Shown: one piece after another, positions 1 through 6,981 of the stretch
How the letters are laid out: each line of letters opens with the position of its first letter
Position numbering within the stretch: the first letter of the stretch is position 1
From: a virus
Virus record (IMG/VR): IMGVR_UViG_3300043313_000227
Span: 1 to 36,023 of that record
Reading direction: 5' to 3' (one strand)
Length of the DNA stretch: 36,023 nucleotides
Translations under genes and position numbers: made by a program
Notes under the pieces: generated by a model
Database searches by the model: none
What the model saw: only the letters and a program-made list of their open reading frames with translations
What the model was told of the DNA's origin: nothing

Positions 1-29
1 GCGACGTGACGACGCGCGGGGAGGCCTGA
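1..29 (+). other. Tail end of upstream coding sequence (partial)
   Basis: Stop codons at 7-9 and 27-29 suggest that one or two genes from outside the window end here. A GTGA overlap (GTG at 6, TGA at 7-9) matches the coupling style used throughout the window. Too little remains to say what is encoded. The stretch also carries GGGGAGG at 18-24, the ribosome binding site for the next gene. Confidence 0.3.
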
Positions 30-31
30 AC

Positions 32-796
32 GTGTGGGTCAAGCTCGACGACGGGATCGCGGATCACCCGAAGTTTTTCGACGCCGGTCGGCACCTCGGC
101 CGGCACGGAATCGCCCGGGCGTTCGCTGTCTACGTCGCCGGCCTCGCCTACGCGAACAAGCACCTTACGGACGGGTTTCTATCGGAATCGGTCGTAAAGT
201 CGTTCAAGATCGATCGCAAACCGGGCGAAATCGCGCTCGTTTTGGGTTTCGCTGATGTCGGATTATGGGATCCGGTTCCTGGCGGCTGGCGGATCCATGA
301 CTACCATCACCACAACCCTAAGTCGCAGGATGTAAAGGACAAACGCGACAGGGACGCCGCCCGTAAGCGCCAGGAACGGGAGGAAAAGGACTCGCGTGTC
401 CGCTCGGACTCCACGCGGAGTCCTCGGCGCTCGCGCGCGCGCGATCCCGTCCTTGATCCGGATCCCGTCCTCGTAGGGGGAGAAGATCACGCCGCGCTCC
501 GCACGGCGGAACGTGGAAAACCTGTGGAAAACGTTCGCGTCCTCCGGGCCCTCGTGTGGTCGGAGGTGCGAGCGATGTTCGACGCGGGCGCGCCGATGAC
601 GCGGGATCCGGCAACCGGCGCGACGGTCGTCGACAGTTTCGAGATCCGCGAGCGGCTCAAGGATCGGGCGGCGCGTTCCGGGCTGATCTACGACGTCGAG
701 GATTTCCACAATCAGGCGGAGCTCGCGATCACCCGATGCTCCGCCGGCGCCGGCGCTCGAGATGAGCGGCGGAACACCTGGCGGCGGGCGCGATGA
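32..796 (+). CDS. Phage replisome-organizer-like replication protein
   Basis: Probable replication initiation or replisome-organizer protein of 254 residues. The N-terminal ~100 residues begin MWVKLDDGIADHPKF and contain LTDGFL and GGWRIHDYHHHNP. This is the layout of a common phage winged-helix family in which a short HTH domain is followed by a charged Arg/Lys/Glu tail. Residues ~100-140 are highly basic and probably disordered. The C-terminal ~90 residues look helical and may contact a helicase or loader; that is inference. The GTG start at 32 is preceded by GGGGAGG at 18-24; a second GTG at 34 is in another frame. The gene overlaps the RusA gene by ATGA, which fits a replication/recombination operon. 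No primase or helicase is visible, so host enzymes may be used. Confidence 0.7.
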   Translation: MWVKLDDGIADHPKFFDAGRHLGRHGIARAFAVYVAGLAYANKHLTDGFLSESVVKSFKIDRKPGEIALVLGFADVGLWDPVPGGWRIHDYHHHNPKSQDVKDKRDRDAARKRQEREEKDSRVRSDSTRSPRRSRARDPVLDPDPVLVGGEDHAALRTAERGKPVENVRVLRALVWSEVRAMFDAGAPMTRDPATGATVVDSFEIRERLKDRAARSGLIYDVEDFHNQAELAITRCSAGAGARDERRNTWRRAR

Positions 797-1326
797 TCGT
801 CGCTCCTGTCGGCGCTCGCTCGCTCACGTTCACCGTCGACGGGGATCCGCAAACGAAGGGATCCGCGAAAGCGTTCGTCGTGTTCGGGCACGTGATCGAG
901 GCGTACGAGCGGTTCAGAAAAACCGGGCGGCGGATCGCGCCGCGGGCGTTCATCACGAACGACAACCCGAACGCGAAAGCCTGGCAGGAAACCGTCATGG
1001 ACGCCGCGATCAAGGCGCGCCGAACGGGTCCGCTCGTCCAGGGCGAACTCATGGCGGGCGCCGTGGTCGTCGATCTCGTGTTCTATCTCGCTCGACCGCA
1101 GAAGATCCGGAGCTCGATCGTCGCGCACACGACGCGCCCGGATTTCGACAAGCTCGTTCGTCCCGTCCTCGACGCCCTCACGGGCGTAATCTACGCCGAC
1201 GACGGCCAGGTCGTCGCGGGGCGCATCGCAAAGCAGTACGCGCCCATCGACGGAAAACCGGGCGTCACGATCACGATCACGGAGGCGGCCGTCGCGGATC
1301 CCGTCGCGCCGCCCTTGTTCACGTAG
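793..1326 (+). CDS. rusA: RusA-family Holliday junction resolvase
   Basis: Endonuclease that cuts four-way DNA junctions, in phages usually to resolve recombination or branched replication intermediates before packaging. The 177-residue protein has the N-terminal strand pattern FTVDGDPQTKGS (residues ~13-24), the core RPDFDKLVRPVLDAL (115-129) and the acidic pair DD at 136-137. These Asp residues correspond to the metal-binding carboxylates of RusA. Length is slightly above the ~120 residues of E. coli RusA because of an insertion around residues 30-55. Start ATG overlaps the preceding stop by 4 nt, so translation is probably coupled to the replication protein. Confidence 0.88.
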   Translation: MIVAPVGARSLTFTVDGDPQTKGSAKAFVVFGHVIEAYERFRKTGRRIAPRAFITNDNPNAKAWQETVMDAAIKARRTGPLVQGELMAGAVVVDLVFYLARPQKIRSSIVAHTTRPDFDKLVRPVLDALTGVIYADDGQVVAGRIAKQYAPIDGKPGVTITITEAAVADPVAPPLFT

Positions 1327-1338
1327 GAGGAGATCACC

Positions 1339-2007
1339 ATGGCGAAAAAAGGCAAAAGCGGAAACACTCGGGCGCGTCGAGTCGGGTACGAACTGATCAA
1401 ACGCGATCACGTCGAGGGGCATCCGATCTATTCGCTCCTCGACGAAATCGTTCACGAGCACCATGAGGATCTCCGCGAGGCGCGGATCGTCCTCGCGTGG
1501 AATCTCACCTGGCAAGCGGACGCCGACGGTCGCGTGAAGCTCGCGGCGTGCGCTCGAGCGAGCGATCTCGCGCGGGAACTCGCGCCGTTCGATTTCGTGA
1601 TCCTCCTCCGGAAATCGACATGGAAGGATGAGCGGTTCACCGACGAGCACCGTCGCGCCCTCATGGATCACGCGCTCTGTCACGGCGCCCGGGCGTACGA
1701 CAAAAGCGAGAACGCCGCCGTCGATGAGCGCGGGCGTCCCGTGTGGCGCACGCGGAAACCGGACATCGTCGAATTCTCCGAAGTGATCGAGCGACACGGG
1801 ATCTACTCCCGCGATCTCGAGCGGATCGCCGACGCGCTCCGGAAACAGGGCGTCGGGCCGTTCGTTCATTGCGACCATTGCGCGCTCACGCCAGGATGGA
1901 TCGACGTGCTCGTCGGCGGCGTCACGAGGAAAGATCGTTGCGAATGCTGGAAGGCGTGGACGGAGCGCCGCCAGGAATACAAGGCCGATCAGCGGGCGAG
2001 CGCGTGA
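1339..2007 (+). CDS. Phage metallopeptidase-family protein with altered HExxH motif
   Basis: The 222-residue protein resembles the putative phage metallopeptidase family (a zincin-like fold found in early phage regions). Supporting segments are FDFVILLRKSTW (~84-95), then ALMDHALCH (107-115), and FSEVIERHG in the C-terminal half. The two zinc-ligand His residues (111 and 115) are present, but the catalytic Glu of HExxH is Ala112. Residues ~176-208 hold a CxxC and a CxC pair, consistent with a second zinc site. ATG follows a strong GGAGGAG ribosome binding site at 1326-1332. It may bind zinc without hydrolysing peptide bonds; that is inference. Confidence 0.65.
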   Translation: MAKKGKSGNTRARRVGYELIKRDHVEGHPIYSLLDEIVHEHHEDLREARIVLAWNLTWQADADGRVKLAACARASDLARELAPFDFVILLRKSTWKDERFTDEHRRALMDHALCHGARAYDKSENAAVDERGRPVWRTRKPDIVEFSEVIERHGIYSRDLERIADALRKQGVGPFVHCDHCALTPGWIDVLVGGVTRKDRCECWKAWTERRQEYKADQRASA

Positions 2008-2096
2008 TCGCCGGCCTCATCGTGATCGCCGCCGTCGTTCTGATCCTCGCGCTCGGAACCGGAGGCGAGTCCCGCGGCGACTCGAAACTCCCGTGA
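2004..2096 (+). CDS. Small single-span membrane peptide (30 aa)
   Basis: A 30-residue reading frame starts with GTG overlapping the preceding stop (GTGA) and ends in GTGA overlapping the next gene, so it fits exactly between two coupled genes. Its sequence begins MIAGLIVIAAVVLILALG, a textbook hydrophobic helix, followed by a short polar tail rich in Gly, Ser and charge. It would insert in the inner membrane with a C-terminal tail of about 12 residues. Function unknown: small phage membrane peptides can act in superinfection exclusion or host takeover, but nothing here decides. Reality of the gene rests on the precise overlaps and the hydrophobicity. Confidence 0.55.
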   Translation: MIAGLIVIAAVVLILALGTGGESRGDSKLP

Positions 2097-2590
2097 GCGC
2101 CCGCGGGCACGTGATCCCGTGGTACCGGGCGGAGGATCGCGCGACACGGGACGCGCTCGACGTGCAAGCCTGTAAGAATTGCGGCGCCGTACTGTGGCGT
2201 CGCGTGATGACGAAGGACCGACCAGCGTATCCGCCCGGGGCGCTCGTCGGCGATGATTGCCCGGGTTCAGAGGAGAACGACAGCATGGCGAAAAAGGCGG
2301 CGAACGGCGGCGGTAGAACGAGGAAACCCAGGCCCGAACAGGTCGATCTCCCCGGCACGGAGGACAGCGCGATCAAGCCGCTCGAGGACGCGGCGAAGGC
2401 GTACGCCCGCGTGCGCGATGAGCGGATGGAGCTCACGATCGAGGAGGGCAAACGAAAGGCGGCCCTGATCCCGCTGATGCACAAATTCCAGAAAACGACG
2501 TACAAGCGACACGGGATCGAGATCAACCTGATCCCCGAAGGCGAGGACGTCAAGGTGAAGATCGCGAAACCCGGGAGCGAGGAGGAATAG
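2093..2590 (+). CDS. Hypothetical protein with CxxC pair and internal start
   Basis: 165 residues, unrecognised. The first ~65 residues contain ACKNCG and a later lone Cys (DDCPG), suggesting an incomplete zinc ribbon. The rest is charged and helical (roughly residues 85-140) followed by a short beta-like segment HGIEINLIPEGEDVKVKI. The GTG start overlaps the upstream stop. Inside the gene, ATG 2285 begins MAKKAANGGG and is preceded by AGAGGAG at 2269-2275, better than the upstream start. Either the true gene is the 101-residue C-terminal part or both products are made. Confidence 0.55.
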   Translation: MSARGHVIPWYRAEDRATRDALDVQACKNCGAVLWRRVMTKDRPAYPPGALVGDDCPGSEENDSMAKKAANGGGRTRKPRPEQVDLPGTEDSAIKPLEDAAKAYARVRDERMELTIEEGKRKAALIPLMHKFQKTTYKRHGIEINLIPEGEDVKVKIAKPGSEEE

Positions 2591-2593
2591 CAC

Positions 2594-3130
2594 GTGAGCA
2601 CGTTCGATCTCTACCCTGTCGAAAAACATTGGTGGTCGTTCACCGACTACCGCGCCGTCCTCGACACGGTTCGCCGCCTGGGCGCGCGGCGCGTTCTGGA
2701 ATTCGGGCCAGGTTCCTCGACGCTCGCGCTCGTCGAGGGCGGCGCCGATCAGATCGACACGTGCGAGGACGATCCGAAGTGGTACGACGTTCACCGCTCC
2801 CGCGTGGGACGGCAATTCGCGCCGGTCGTTACCGTTCACCGCTACACCTGGGCGGATCCGCTGTCGATCCCTGAGCTCGACGCCAGGCGCTACGATCTCG
2901 CGCTCATCGACGGGCCGCACGATACGCCGCGGCGGCCCGTCGTCCTCGACTACTGCATGGCGCGATGTTCCGCCGTGTTGATCCCGACGGAGGATTACAA
3001 GGTGTCGTCGCCGCCGCTCCGCCCTCACATTCACCGCGTCGCGGCGGAGTACGGCGCCGCCCTCGAGATATGGGACACGGGTCCGACGTCGGGATCGTTC
3101 GCGCTCCTGATGAACGAGTCGCGCTCGTGA
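2594..3130 (+). CDS. Class I SAM-dependent methyltransferase-like protein
   Basis: 178 residues with a Rossmann-type methyltransferase core. Motif I is RVLEFGPGSST (~34-44), the acidic end of strand 2 is DTCEDDPKWY, and motif IV-like LALIDGPHDTPRR lies near 103-115. The pattern GPGSST plus DGP...R is typical of phage and bacterial small-molecule or sugar O-methyltransferases rather than DNA methylases; no DPPY or PC motif is seen. The substrate is unknown. It could act with the glycosyltransferase cassette at 10.7-14.4 kb, but that is inference and the two are 7.5 kb apart. GTG start with GGAGGAAT 13 nt upstream; ends in a GTGA overlap with the next small gene. Confidence 0.7.
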   Translation: MSTFDLYPVEKHWWSFTDYRAVLDTVRRLGARRVLEFGPGSSTLALVEGGADQIDTCEDDPKWYDVHRSRVGRQFAPVVTVHRYTWADPLSIPELDARRYDLALIDGPHDTPRRPVVLDYCMARCSAVLIPTEDYKVSSPPLRPHIHRVAAEYGAALEIWDTGPTSGSFALLMNESRS

Positions 3131-3330
3131 GGTTCACATGGTTCGCGCTCCGCCTGGGCGGCGCCCTCCCGGTACCGACGTTCCTCCTCGAGTGGATCGC
3201 CGACAGGGATGAACGTCGCTCACGGCGGATCGCGAACGAGCTCTATAGCAATCGACGTCGAGGGGTTCGACCGTCGATCACCCGTCGGAACTCGGCACGA
3301 AAGGACAAGCAATGGCGAAATCAGCAGTAG
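3127..3330 (+). CDS. Small basic hypothetical protein (67 aa)
   Basis: A 67-residue frame starting from GTG in a GTGA overlap with the methyltransferase stop. The first ~25 residues are moderately hydrophobic (WFALRLGGALPVPTFLLEW), possibly a short membrane-associated helix, and the remainder is very rich in Arg. The 3' end overlaps the next gene by 19 nt. No family recognised. Support is the coupling overlap and absence of another gene here. Confidence 0.4.
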   Translation: MRFTWFALRLGGALPVPTFLLEWIADRDERRSRRIANELYSNRRRGVRPSITRRNSARKDKQWRNQQ

Positions 3331-3608
3331 TGAGCAAACAGAAGCAACGCGTCGAGGATCTCGCGGATGCCATCGTCTCGCGAGCGGTCAAGCACGCGAA
3401 ACGGCTCGACGACTATCTCGAGGGCGACGGCAAGAACGGCACGCAGTACCAGAAGGCGCGGATCGTGGTCGGCCTCATCGGCGCCGCCGTGCGCGTGTGC
3501 GCGACCATAGAGAACAATCGCACGAACGATCTCATCGAGGCCCGCGCCAATCAGCTACCGCCGCCGCCGTCGAGCGCCGGCCAGCTACCGCCGGCGTCCC
3601 AGGCGTAA
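3312..3608 (+). CDS. Hypothetical protein, helical with Pro-rich tail
   Basis: 98 residues, no family recognised. Residues ~8-70 are predicted mainly helical with many charged residues (KQRVEDLADAIVSRAVKHAKR), and the C-terminus has a repeated QLPPPPSS/QLPPASQ motif. It has no signal peptide and no Cys cluster. The ATG start lies inside the end of the preceding small gene. Position in the early block suggests a small accessory DNA- or host-interacting protein, without direct evidence. Confidence 0.6.
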   Translation: MAKSAVVSKQKQRVEDLADAIVSRAVKHAKRLDDYLEGDGKNGTQYQKARIVVGLIGAAVRVCATIENNRTNDLIEARANQLPPPPSSAGQLPPASQA

Positions 3609-3612
3609 CGCC

Positions 3613-4266
3613 ATGGCTCGACGGGAAACCCTCACGGAAGCGCGCGCGCGTGCGGCTCGCGCATCGAACGCAATCAAGGCGGCCACGCCGATCACGCTCA
3701 CGTGCTCCCGCTGTCATAGCGAATTCGATACCACGATGCTCCGGGCCTCGGTCAAGTTTTGCGGGGATGACTGTCGCCGCGCGCACGATCGCGAGGAGCG
3801 CAACCGATGGAAGCGTGAGAACCGGGAGCGCCACCTGGCGAACCGTCGCCGCCAGGAGAAGCACGGTAAAACGAAAGAGGCCAAACGTCGGCGAGCGGAA
3901 CGACTCAGGGCACGACGTCGAGCAGCAACGCCGCCGCGTGTCTGTCGAGACTGTCCGACGCACGTCGGCGCGAATAGGATCAGGTGTGATCGTTGTCGCC
4001 GGATCAGGGCGAACGCGGAATCGAAACGCGTCTATCACGACAACCTACAGCGGGAGCGAGCACAATCACGCGAGTACTCGTTCAAGAAGTACCGGGCGGA
4101 TCCCCTGGCGGGCGCGACCGTCAAGGCCCGCCGGAAGTGGCGGCGCGTGTATGGATCGGTTGTCGATCGTCCTGAGATCCTCGCACTCCTCGAGCAACGG
4201 CTCGACGCTCACCGCGCGCTCGGCATGTACCAGGCCAGGGGGGGGGGACGGCAGAGGTTCTTCTAA
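3613..4266 (+). CDS. Basic double zinc-ribbon protein
   Basis: 217 residues, extremely rich in Arg and Lys. Two Cys clusters are visible: CSRCH...KFCGDDC (residues ~31-54) and CRDC...RCDRC (~113-128), each able to hold a zinc ion. Between them is a long basic helix (KRENRERHLANRRR). The arrangement suggests a nucleic-acid-binding protein; zinc ribbons of this sort precede HNH nuclease domains in some phage proteins, but no HNH catalytic motif is seen. A run of ten G at 4238-4247 lies 20 nt before the stop, so the last residues depend on exact tract length. No Shine-Dalgarno sequence precedes the ATG. Confidence 0.6.
   Translation: MARRETLTEARARAARASNAIKAATPITLTCSRCHSEFDTTMLRASVKFCGDDCRRAHDREERNRWKRENRERHLANRRRQEKHGKTKEAKRRRAERLRARRRAATPPRVCRDCPTHVGANRIRCDRCRRIRANAESKRVYHDNLQRERAQSREYSFKKYRADPLAGATVKARRKWRRVYGSVVDRPEILALLEQRLDAHRALGMYQARGGGRQRFF
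4238..4247 (+). repeat. G10 homopolymer
   Basis: Ten consecutive G bases within the 3' end of the zinc-ribbon gene, encoding Gly-Gly-Gly in the annotated frame. Loss or gain of one G gives different C-termini ending slightly downstream. It could be a slippage site or a sequencing uncertainty. Confidence 0.9.
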
Positions 4267-4310
4267 AACGTGACGCTCAAACGGGCGAGCGAGGCGCAAA
4301 CGGCCGCTAG

Positions 4311-4339
4311 TTTTTGATCGGTTTTTGGGTCCGGTTTTT
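4311..4339. promoter_or_regulatory. Three phased T5 tracts (probable DNA bend)
   Basis: TTTTT runs occur at 4311-4315, 4322-4326 and 4335-4339, each followed by G, in an otherwise GC-rich genome. Start-to-start spacing is 11 and 13 nt, near one helical turn. Phased A/T tracts curve DNA. The tracts sit in the 104-bp gap between two genes, one of the longer gaps of the early region. A regulatory or origin role is inference. Confidence 0.5.
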
Positions 4340-4340
4340 G

Positions 4341-4360
4341 TGATCCGGTTCTCCGGATCA
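4341..4360 (+). promoter_or_regulatory. Perfect hairpin abutting a ribosome binding site
   Basis: TGATCCGG at 4341-4348 and CCGGATCA at 4353-4360 form a perfect 8-bp stem with loop TTCT. The GGAGG Shine-Dalgarno begins at the very next base (4361), 10 nt before ATG 4371. The stem leaves the ribosome site exposed and may stabilise the message or serve as a protein-binding site. Confidence 0.55.
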
Positions 4361-4370
4361 GGAGGTTCAG

Positions 4371-4508
4371 ATGGCTACGGAAAACGAAGTGAACGACGCA
4401 AAGGTTCGGACGCTCGACGCCGCGACGGCGCTCCTCAAGGTGCTCACCACGATCGCGGACACCGTCGGCGCCGCGGCGATCGCGGAACTCAAAGGCGGGC
4501 GATCGTGA
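4371..4508 (+). CDS. Small hypothetical protein (45 aa)
   Basis: A 45-residue protein beginning MATENEVNDAKVRTLDAATA, with a strong GGAGG site at 4361-4365 and a hairpin directly upstream. The sequence is mostly helix-forming Ala, Thr, Leu and Ile with a mildly hydrophobic centre. It ends in GTGA, overlapping the next start. No family recognised. The well-formed translation signals argue that it is real despite its size. Confidence 0.55.
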   Translation: MATENEVNDAKVRTLDAATALLKVLTTIADTVGAAAIAELKGGRS

Positions 4509-4768
4509 GGATCACCATCACGGAGAAACCCGGCGACGTTCAGGTGTGGGCCTCGCTCGAGGGCGCCGTCGGAGATCCCGCCAGCATCACGGAAAGTTTT
4601 GTGATCGGGAGCGGGGAGAGTCGGGACGCCGCCGTTCGCTCCGCGCTCGAGGAGCTCGACGCCGCGAGCAAGGAACTCGAGCGGGACGCGGGCACGAGGA
4701 TCGAGCGGATCCAGCGCAGCGCCGCGGAGGAGACGGATCGCGGGCGCCAGGCGCGGAGGCAACCGTGA
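4505..4768 (+). CDS. Hypothetical protein (87 aa)
   Basis: 87 residues from a GTG in a GTGA overlap. The N-terminal half has beta-like segments (RITITEKPGDVQVWASLEG), the C-terminal half is a charged helix (ALEELDAASKELERDAG), giving an alpha/beta architecture with a possible coiled coil. The frame is open further upstream to 4325, but the coupled GTG is the only start with a good context. No family recognised. Confidence 0.55.
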   Translation: MRITITEKPGDVQVWASLEGAVGDPASITESFVIGSGESRDAAVRSALEELDAASKELERDAGTRIERIQRSAAEETDRGRQARRQP

Positions 4769-5400
4769 ACGCGCCGACGCGTCGGGCGCTCGTGCGGTAC
4801 CTCGTGAGCTACGCCGCCGCCGGCGGGCGGAGCGACTACGTCGAGCGGACGCAACGCGAGATCGAGGAGGCGCTCGCCGCCGATGATCGACGCGTCGAGG
4901 ATCTCGAGCGGAGGATCTCCACCATCGAGACGATCAACGGGATCGCGTATCCGCTCGCGCCCGCGGCGGGCGTGACGCTGAACGCGGAGGCGGCCGCGGC
5001 GCTCGAGCGGGATCTCGCGCTCGATGACATCGCGGAGGATCTCGTTCGGCAACTGTTCACGAACGGCCAGGGCAATCAGGCGGCGCGCCTCATGCTCGTC
5101 GACGCCGACGGGCGCGAGCTCGCCGGATGGGGCCCGGGTCCGGTTCGCGACCGCGTGCTCGAGGCGCTCCGCAAAGTGACGGCGCCGGCCGCGATCCTCG
5201 AGGCCATTCAGGATCAGGAGGCGATCCTCCGCCTGGCGCTCGCGCTCCGCGCCCTCGGCCGTAACATCGAGTGGGATCAGGCGCCGACGCCCTACTCGAT
5301 GATCTGGACTCTCGCGGAGTACCTCGAAAAACCGGAGGACGCCCGCGAGGCGATCGTCCGGGCCGATGAACGCAACGCCAGAATGCGGAGGACACGATGA
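4765..5400 (+). CDS. Hypothetical protein (211 aa)
   Basis: 211 residues from GTG 4765 (GTGA overlap). The N-terminus is basic, residues ~30-60 look like a charged helix (TQREIEEALAADDRRVEDLERR), and the remainder alternates helices rich in Ala, Leu and Glu. There are no Cys clusters or membrane spans. It ends in an ATGA overlap with the next gene. No family recognised; probably a cytoplasmic early protein. Confidence 0.6.
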   Translation: MNAPTRRALVRYLVSYAAAGGRSDYVERTQREIEEALAADDRRVEDLERRISTIETINGIAYPLAPAAGVTLNAEAAAALERDLALDDIAEDLVRQLFTNGQGNQAARLMLVDADGRELAGWGPGPVRDRVLEALRKVTAPAAILEAIQDQEAILRLALALRALGRNIEWDQAPTPYSMIWTLAEYLEKPEDAREAIVRADERNARMRRTR

Positions 5401-6047
5401 ACAGTGACAGCAGGGATCCGAACGTCGAGGCGTTCGATCACGTCGGCGCCAGGGAAACCGCGGCGCCGCCCGCGGCGGGAGTCCTCAAGGTTCAGGTCGT
5501 TCGGTTCGGGCCGCCCGCGGACGCCAGGCACGCGGAGATCTACGCGCCCGGGTCCGTCAAGGCCGCGGGACCGATCCCCGTGACGCGAGCGTTCGACGCG
5601 CGCGACGTCATCGGCACCGCGGCGATCGATGAGAAGGGCGCCGCCGTGATCGCGTTCGCGCCTGGCATCCAGGCCGGCATAATCCGGAACGTCGGCCTCG
5701 GGTTCCGCGTGATCGATAGCACGCTCGACGACGCCGGCGTTCGCACGATCACGAAGCTCGATCCGATCTGTCTCGGCGTGGAATTCGCGCCGCCGCTCCC
5801 GGTCGTCGGCGGCGTGGGGGAACAGTGGTCGGAGTACCTCACCGCGTGCGAGATCACCGCGGCGCCGCCCGTGCAACTCGAGGAATTGAAACGGGCGTTC
5901 TACGCCGGCGCTCAGGGGATGTACTTCGCCGTGCTCGGCGCCGCGGAGGGCGAGGACGAAGCGGCGAGCGATGCGCGCCTCGAGGCCCTGGCGCGGGAAC
6001 TCGGCGACTATCTCCGTCTGTTCAAGTCACGCGAGGGCATCGAGTGA
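5397..6047 (+). CDS. Hypothetical protein (216 aa)
   Basis: 216 residues. The N-terminal ~30 are flexible and Ala/Pro-rich. Residues ~30-150 have beta-strand character (VLKVQVVRFGPPADARHAEIYAPGS is split by turns), and the C-terminal ~60 form a helical domain: LEELKRAFYAGAQGMYFAVLG followed by an acidic helix. The helical tail resembles a short motif recurrent in small phage proteins, which does not identify function. ATGA overlap upstream and GTGA overlap downstream place it in a coupled run ending with the deaminase-like gene. Confidence 0.6.
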   Translation: MNSDSRDPNVEAFDHVGARETAAPPAAGVLKVQVVRFGPPADARHAEIYAPGSVKAAGPIPVTRAFDARDVIGTAAIDEKGAAVIAFAPGIQAGIIRNVGLGFRVIDSTLDDAGVRTITKLDPICLGVEFAPPLPVVGGVGEQWSEYLTACEITAAPPVQLEELKRAFYAGAQGMYFAVLGAAEGEDEAASDARLEALARELGDYLRLFKSREGIE

Positions 6048-6496
6048 GCGGGCCGCCGATCACGTTCGATGATTTCGTCGCGATTGCGCTCGACGCCGCG
6101 GGCGCCTCGACGTGTCGGAGTCAACGCGGCGCCGTCGCGTTCAGCGGACGCGAGAACGAGACGCGGGAACTCGTCGCCGTCGGGTTCAATCAGAAACCCG
6201 GCGGCGATTGCGACGGGTCGGAACGATGTAAGGCCACGTGTCGGCGCGAGGCGGTTCACGCGGAACAGGCGCTCCTCGCGAGCGGCGTAGATCTCGCGCT
6301 CGGCGGATCCGTCGAAGTGATCCACGTGAAGGCGATCGACGGCAAGCTCGCGCCGTCGGGCGGCCCGGATTGCGTCGAGTGTTCAAAGCTCCTCATGTTC
6401 GCGGGCGTCCTGGCCGTGTGGCTGTATCACGCCGACGGATGGCGCCGGTACCCGATGGCGGAGTTTCACGCGCTCAGCATCGCGGCGGGTCGATGA
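6044..6496 (+). CDS. dCMP/cytidine deaminase-like zinc protein
   Basis: 150 residues with the cytidine deaminase signature: HAE at 72-74 (His zinc ligand, Glu proton shuttle) and PDCVEC at 109-113 (two Cys zinc ligands). Extra Cys residues at 56, 62 and 66 (DCDGSERCKATC) just before HAE resemble the second, structural zinc site of dCMP deaminases. Known members convert dCMP to dUMP for thymidylate supply; others act on modified bases. The usual PC of PCxxC is PDC-shifted here, so activity is likely but not certain. GTG start overlaps the preceding stop. It lies close to an ASCH-domain gene at 7192, suggesting a nucleotide or base metabolism group. Confidence 0.72.
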   Translation: MSGPPITFDDFVAIALDAAGASTCRSQRGAVAFSGRENETRELVAVGFNQKPGGDCDGSERCKATCRREAVHAEQALLASGVDLALGGSVEVIHVKAIDGKLAPSGGPDCVECSKLLMFAGVLAVWLYHADGWRRYPMAEFHALSIAAGR

Positions 6497-6981
6497 CGGA
6501 GGTTCTCTGTGTCACGTGTCGGGTACCGTTCACGCGTCACGGGCCGGCGAGCGGCTCATCGAATTTCTACAGAACACGCGAGGAAAATGATCGGTGTATT
6601 TGCTGTCGCGAGGGCCTCGATCCTGAGACGCTCGCGCCGCTCACGCGAAAGGTTCAACCGATGAAACCCTGTACCGAAATGACCGACGACGAACTCGGCG
6701 AGGCGATCCTCGAGCTCGCGGCGCCGCGCGTGAGGATGGCGGCGCCGGAGGATCTCCGCAAGGTCGCCGACATGCTCGCGGCGCTCGCCGTCGAGGCCGC
6801 CGGACGGATGAAGGAACGATCCACGGATCGCACACTCGGCGCGCTCATGGGGAAGATCCGGAACGTCGTACTCCACGCCGACGGACGTCTGACGGCGGAT
6901 CTCACCGTGAACGACGCCGGCGCGGAATTCGTTCGCCAGGTTCGCGGCGCCGCGACCGACGGGATCGGGTTCCGTTCGTGA
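6493..6981 (+). CDS. Hypothetical protein with N-terminal Cys cluster
   Basis: 162 residues from ATG 6493 (ATGA overlap). The N-terminal ~50 residues contain CVTC and CICC, a likely zinc ribbon. The second part starts MTDDELGEAILELAAPRVRM and is a helical domain with DLRKVADMLAALAVEAAGRM, followed by a strand-rich tail. An internal ATG at 6661 could start the helical part alone, but no Shine-Dalgarno is seen there. Function unknown; may bind nucleic acid or protein. Confidence 0.6.
   Translation: MTEVLCVTCRVPFTRHGPASGSSNFYRTREENDRCICCREGLDPETLAPLTRKVQPMKPCTEMTDDELGEAILELAAPRVRMAAPEDLRKVADMLAALAVEAAGRMKERSTDRTLGALMGKIRNVVLHADGRLTADLTVNDAGAEFVRQVRGAATDGIGFRS

Noticed and set aside
3209-4273. 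354-codon plus-strand frame overlapping three small genes
   Set aside because: Arg/Ser-rich sequence with no motifs; the frames of 3312-3608 and 3613-4266 have Cys clusters and normal composition.
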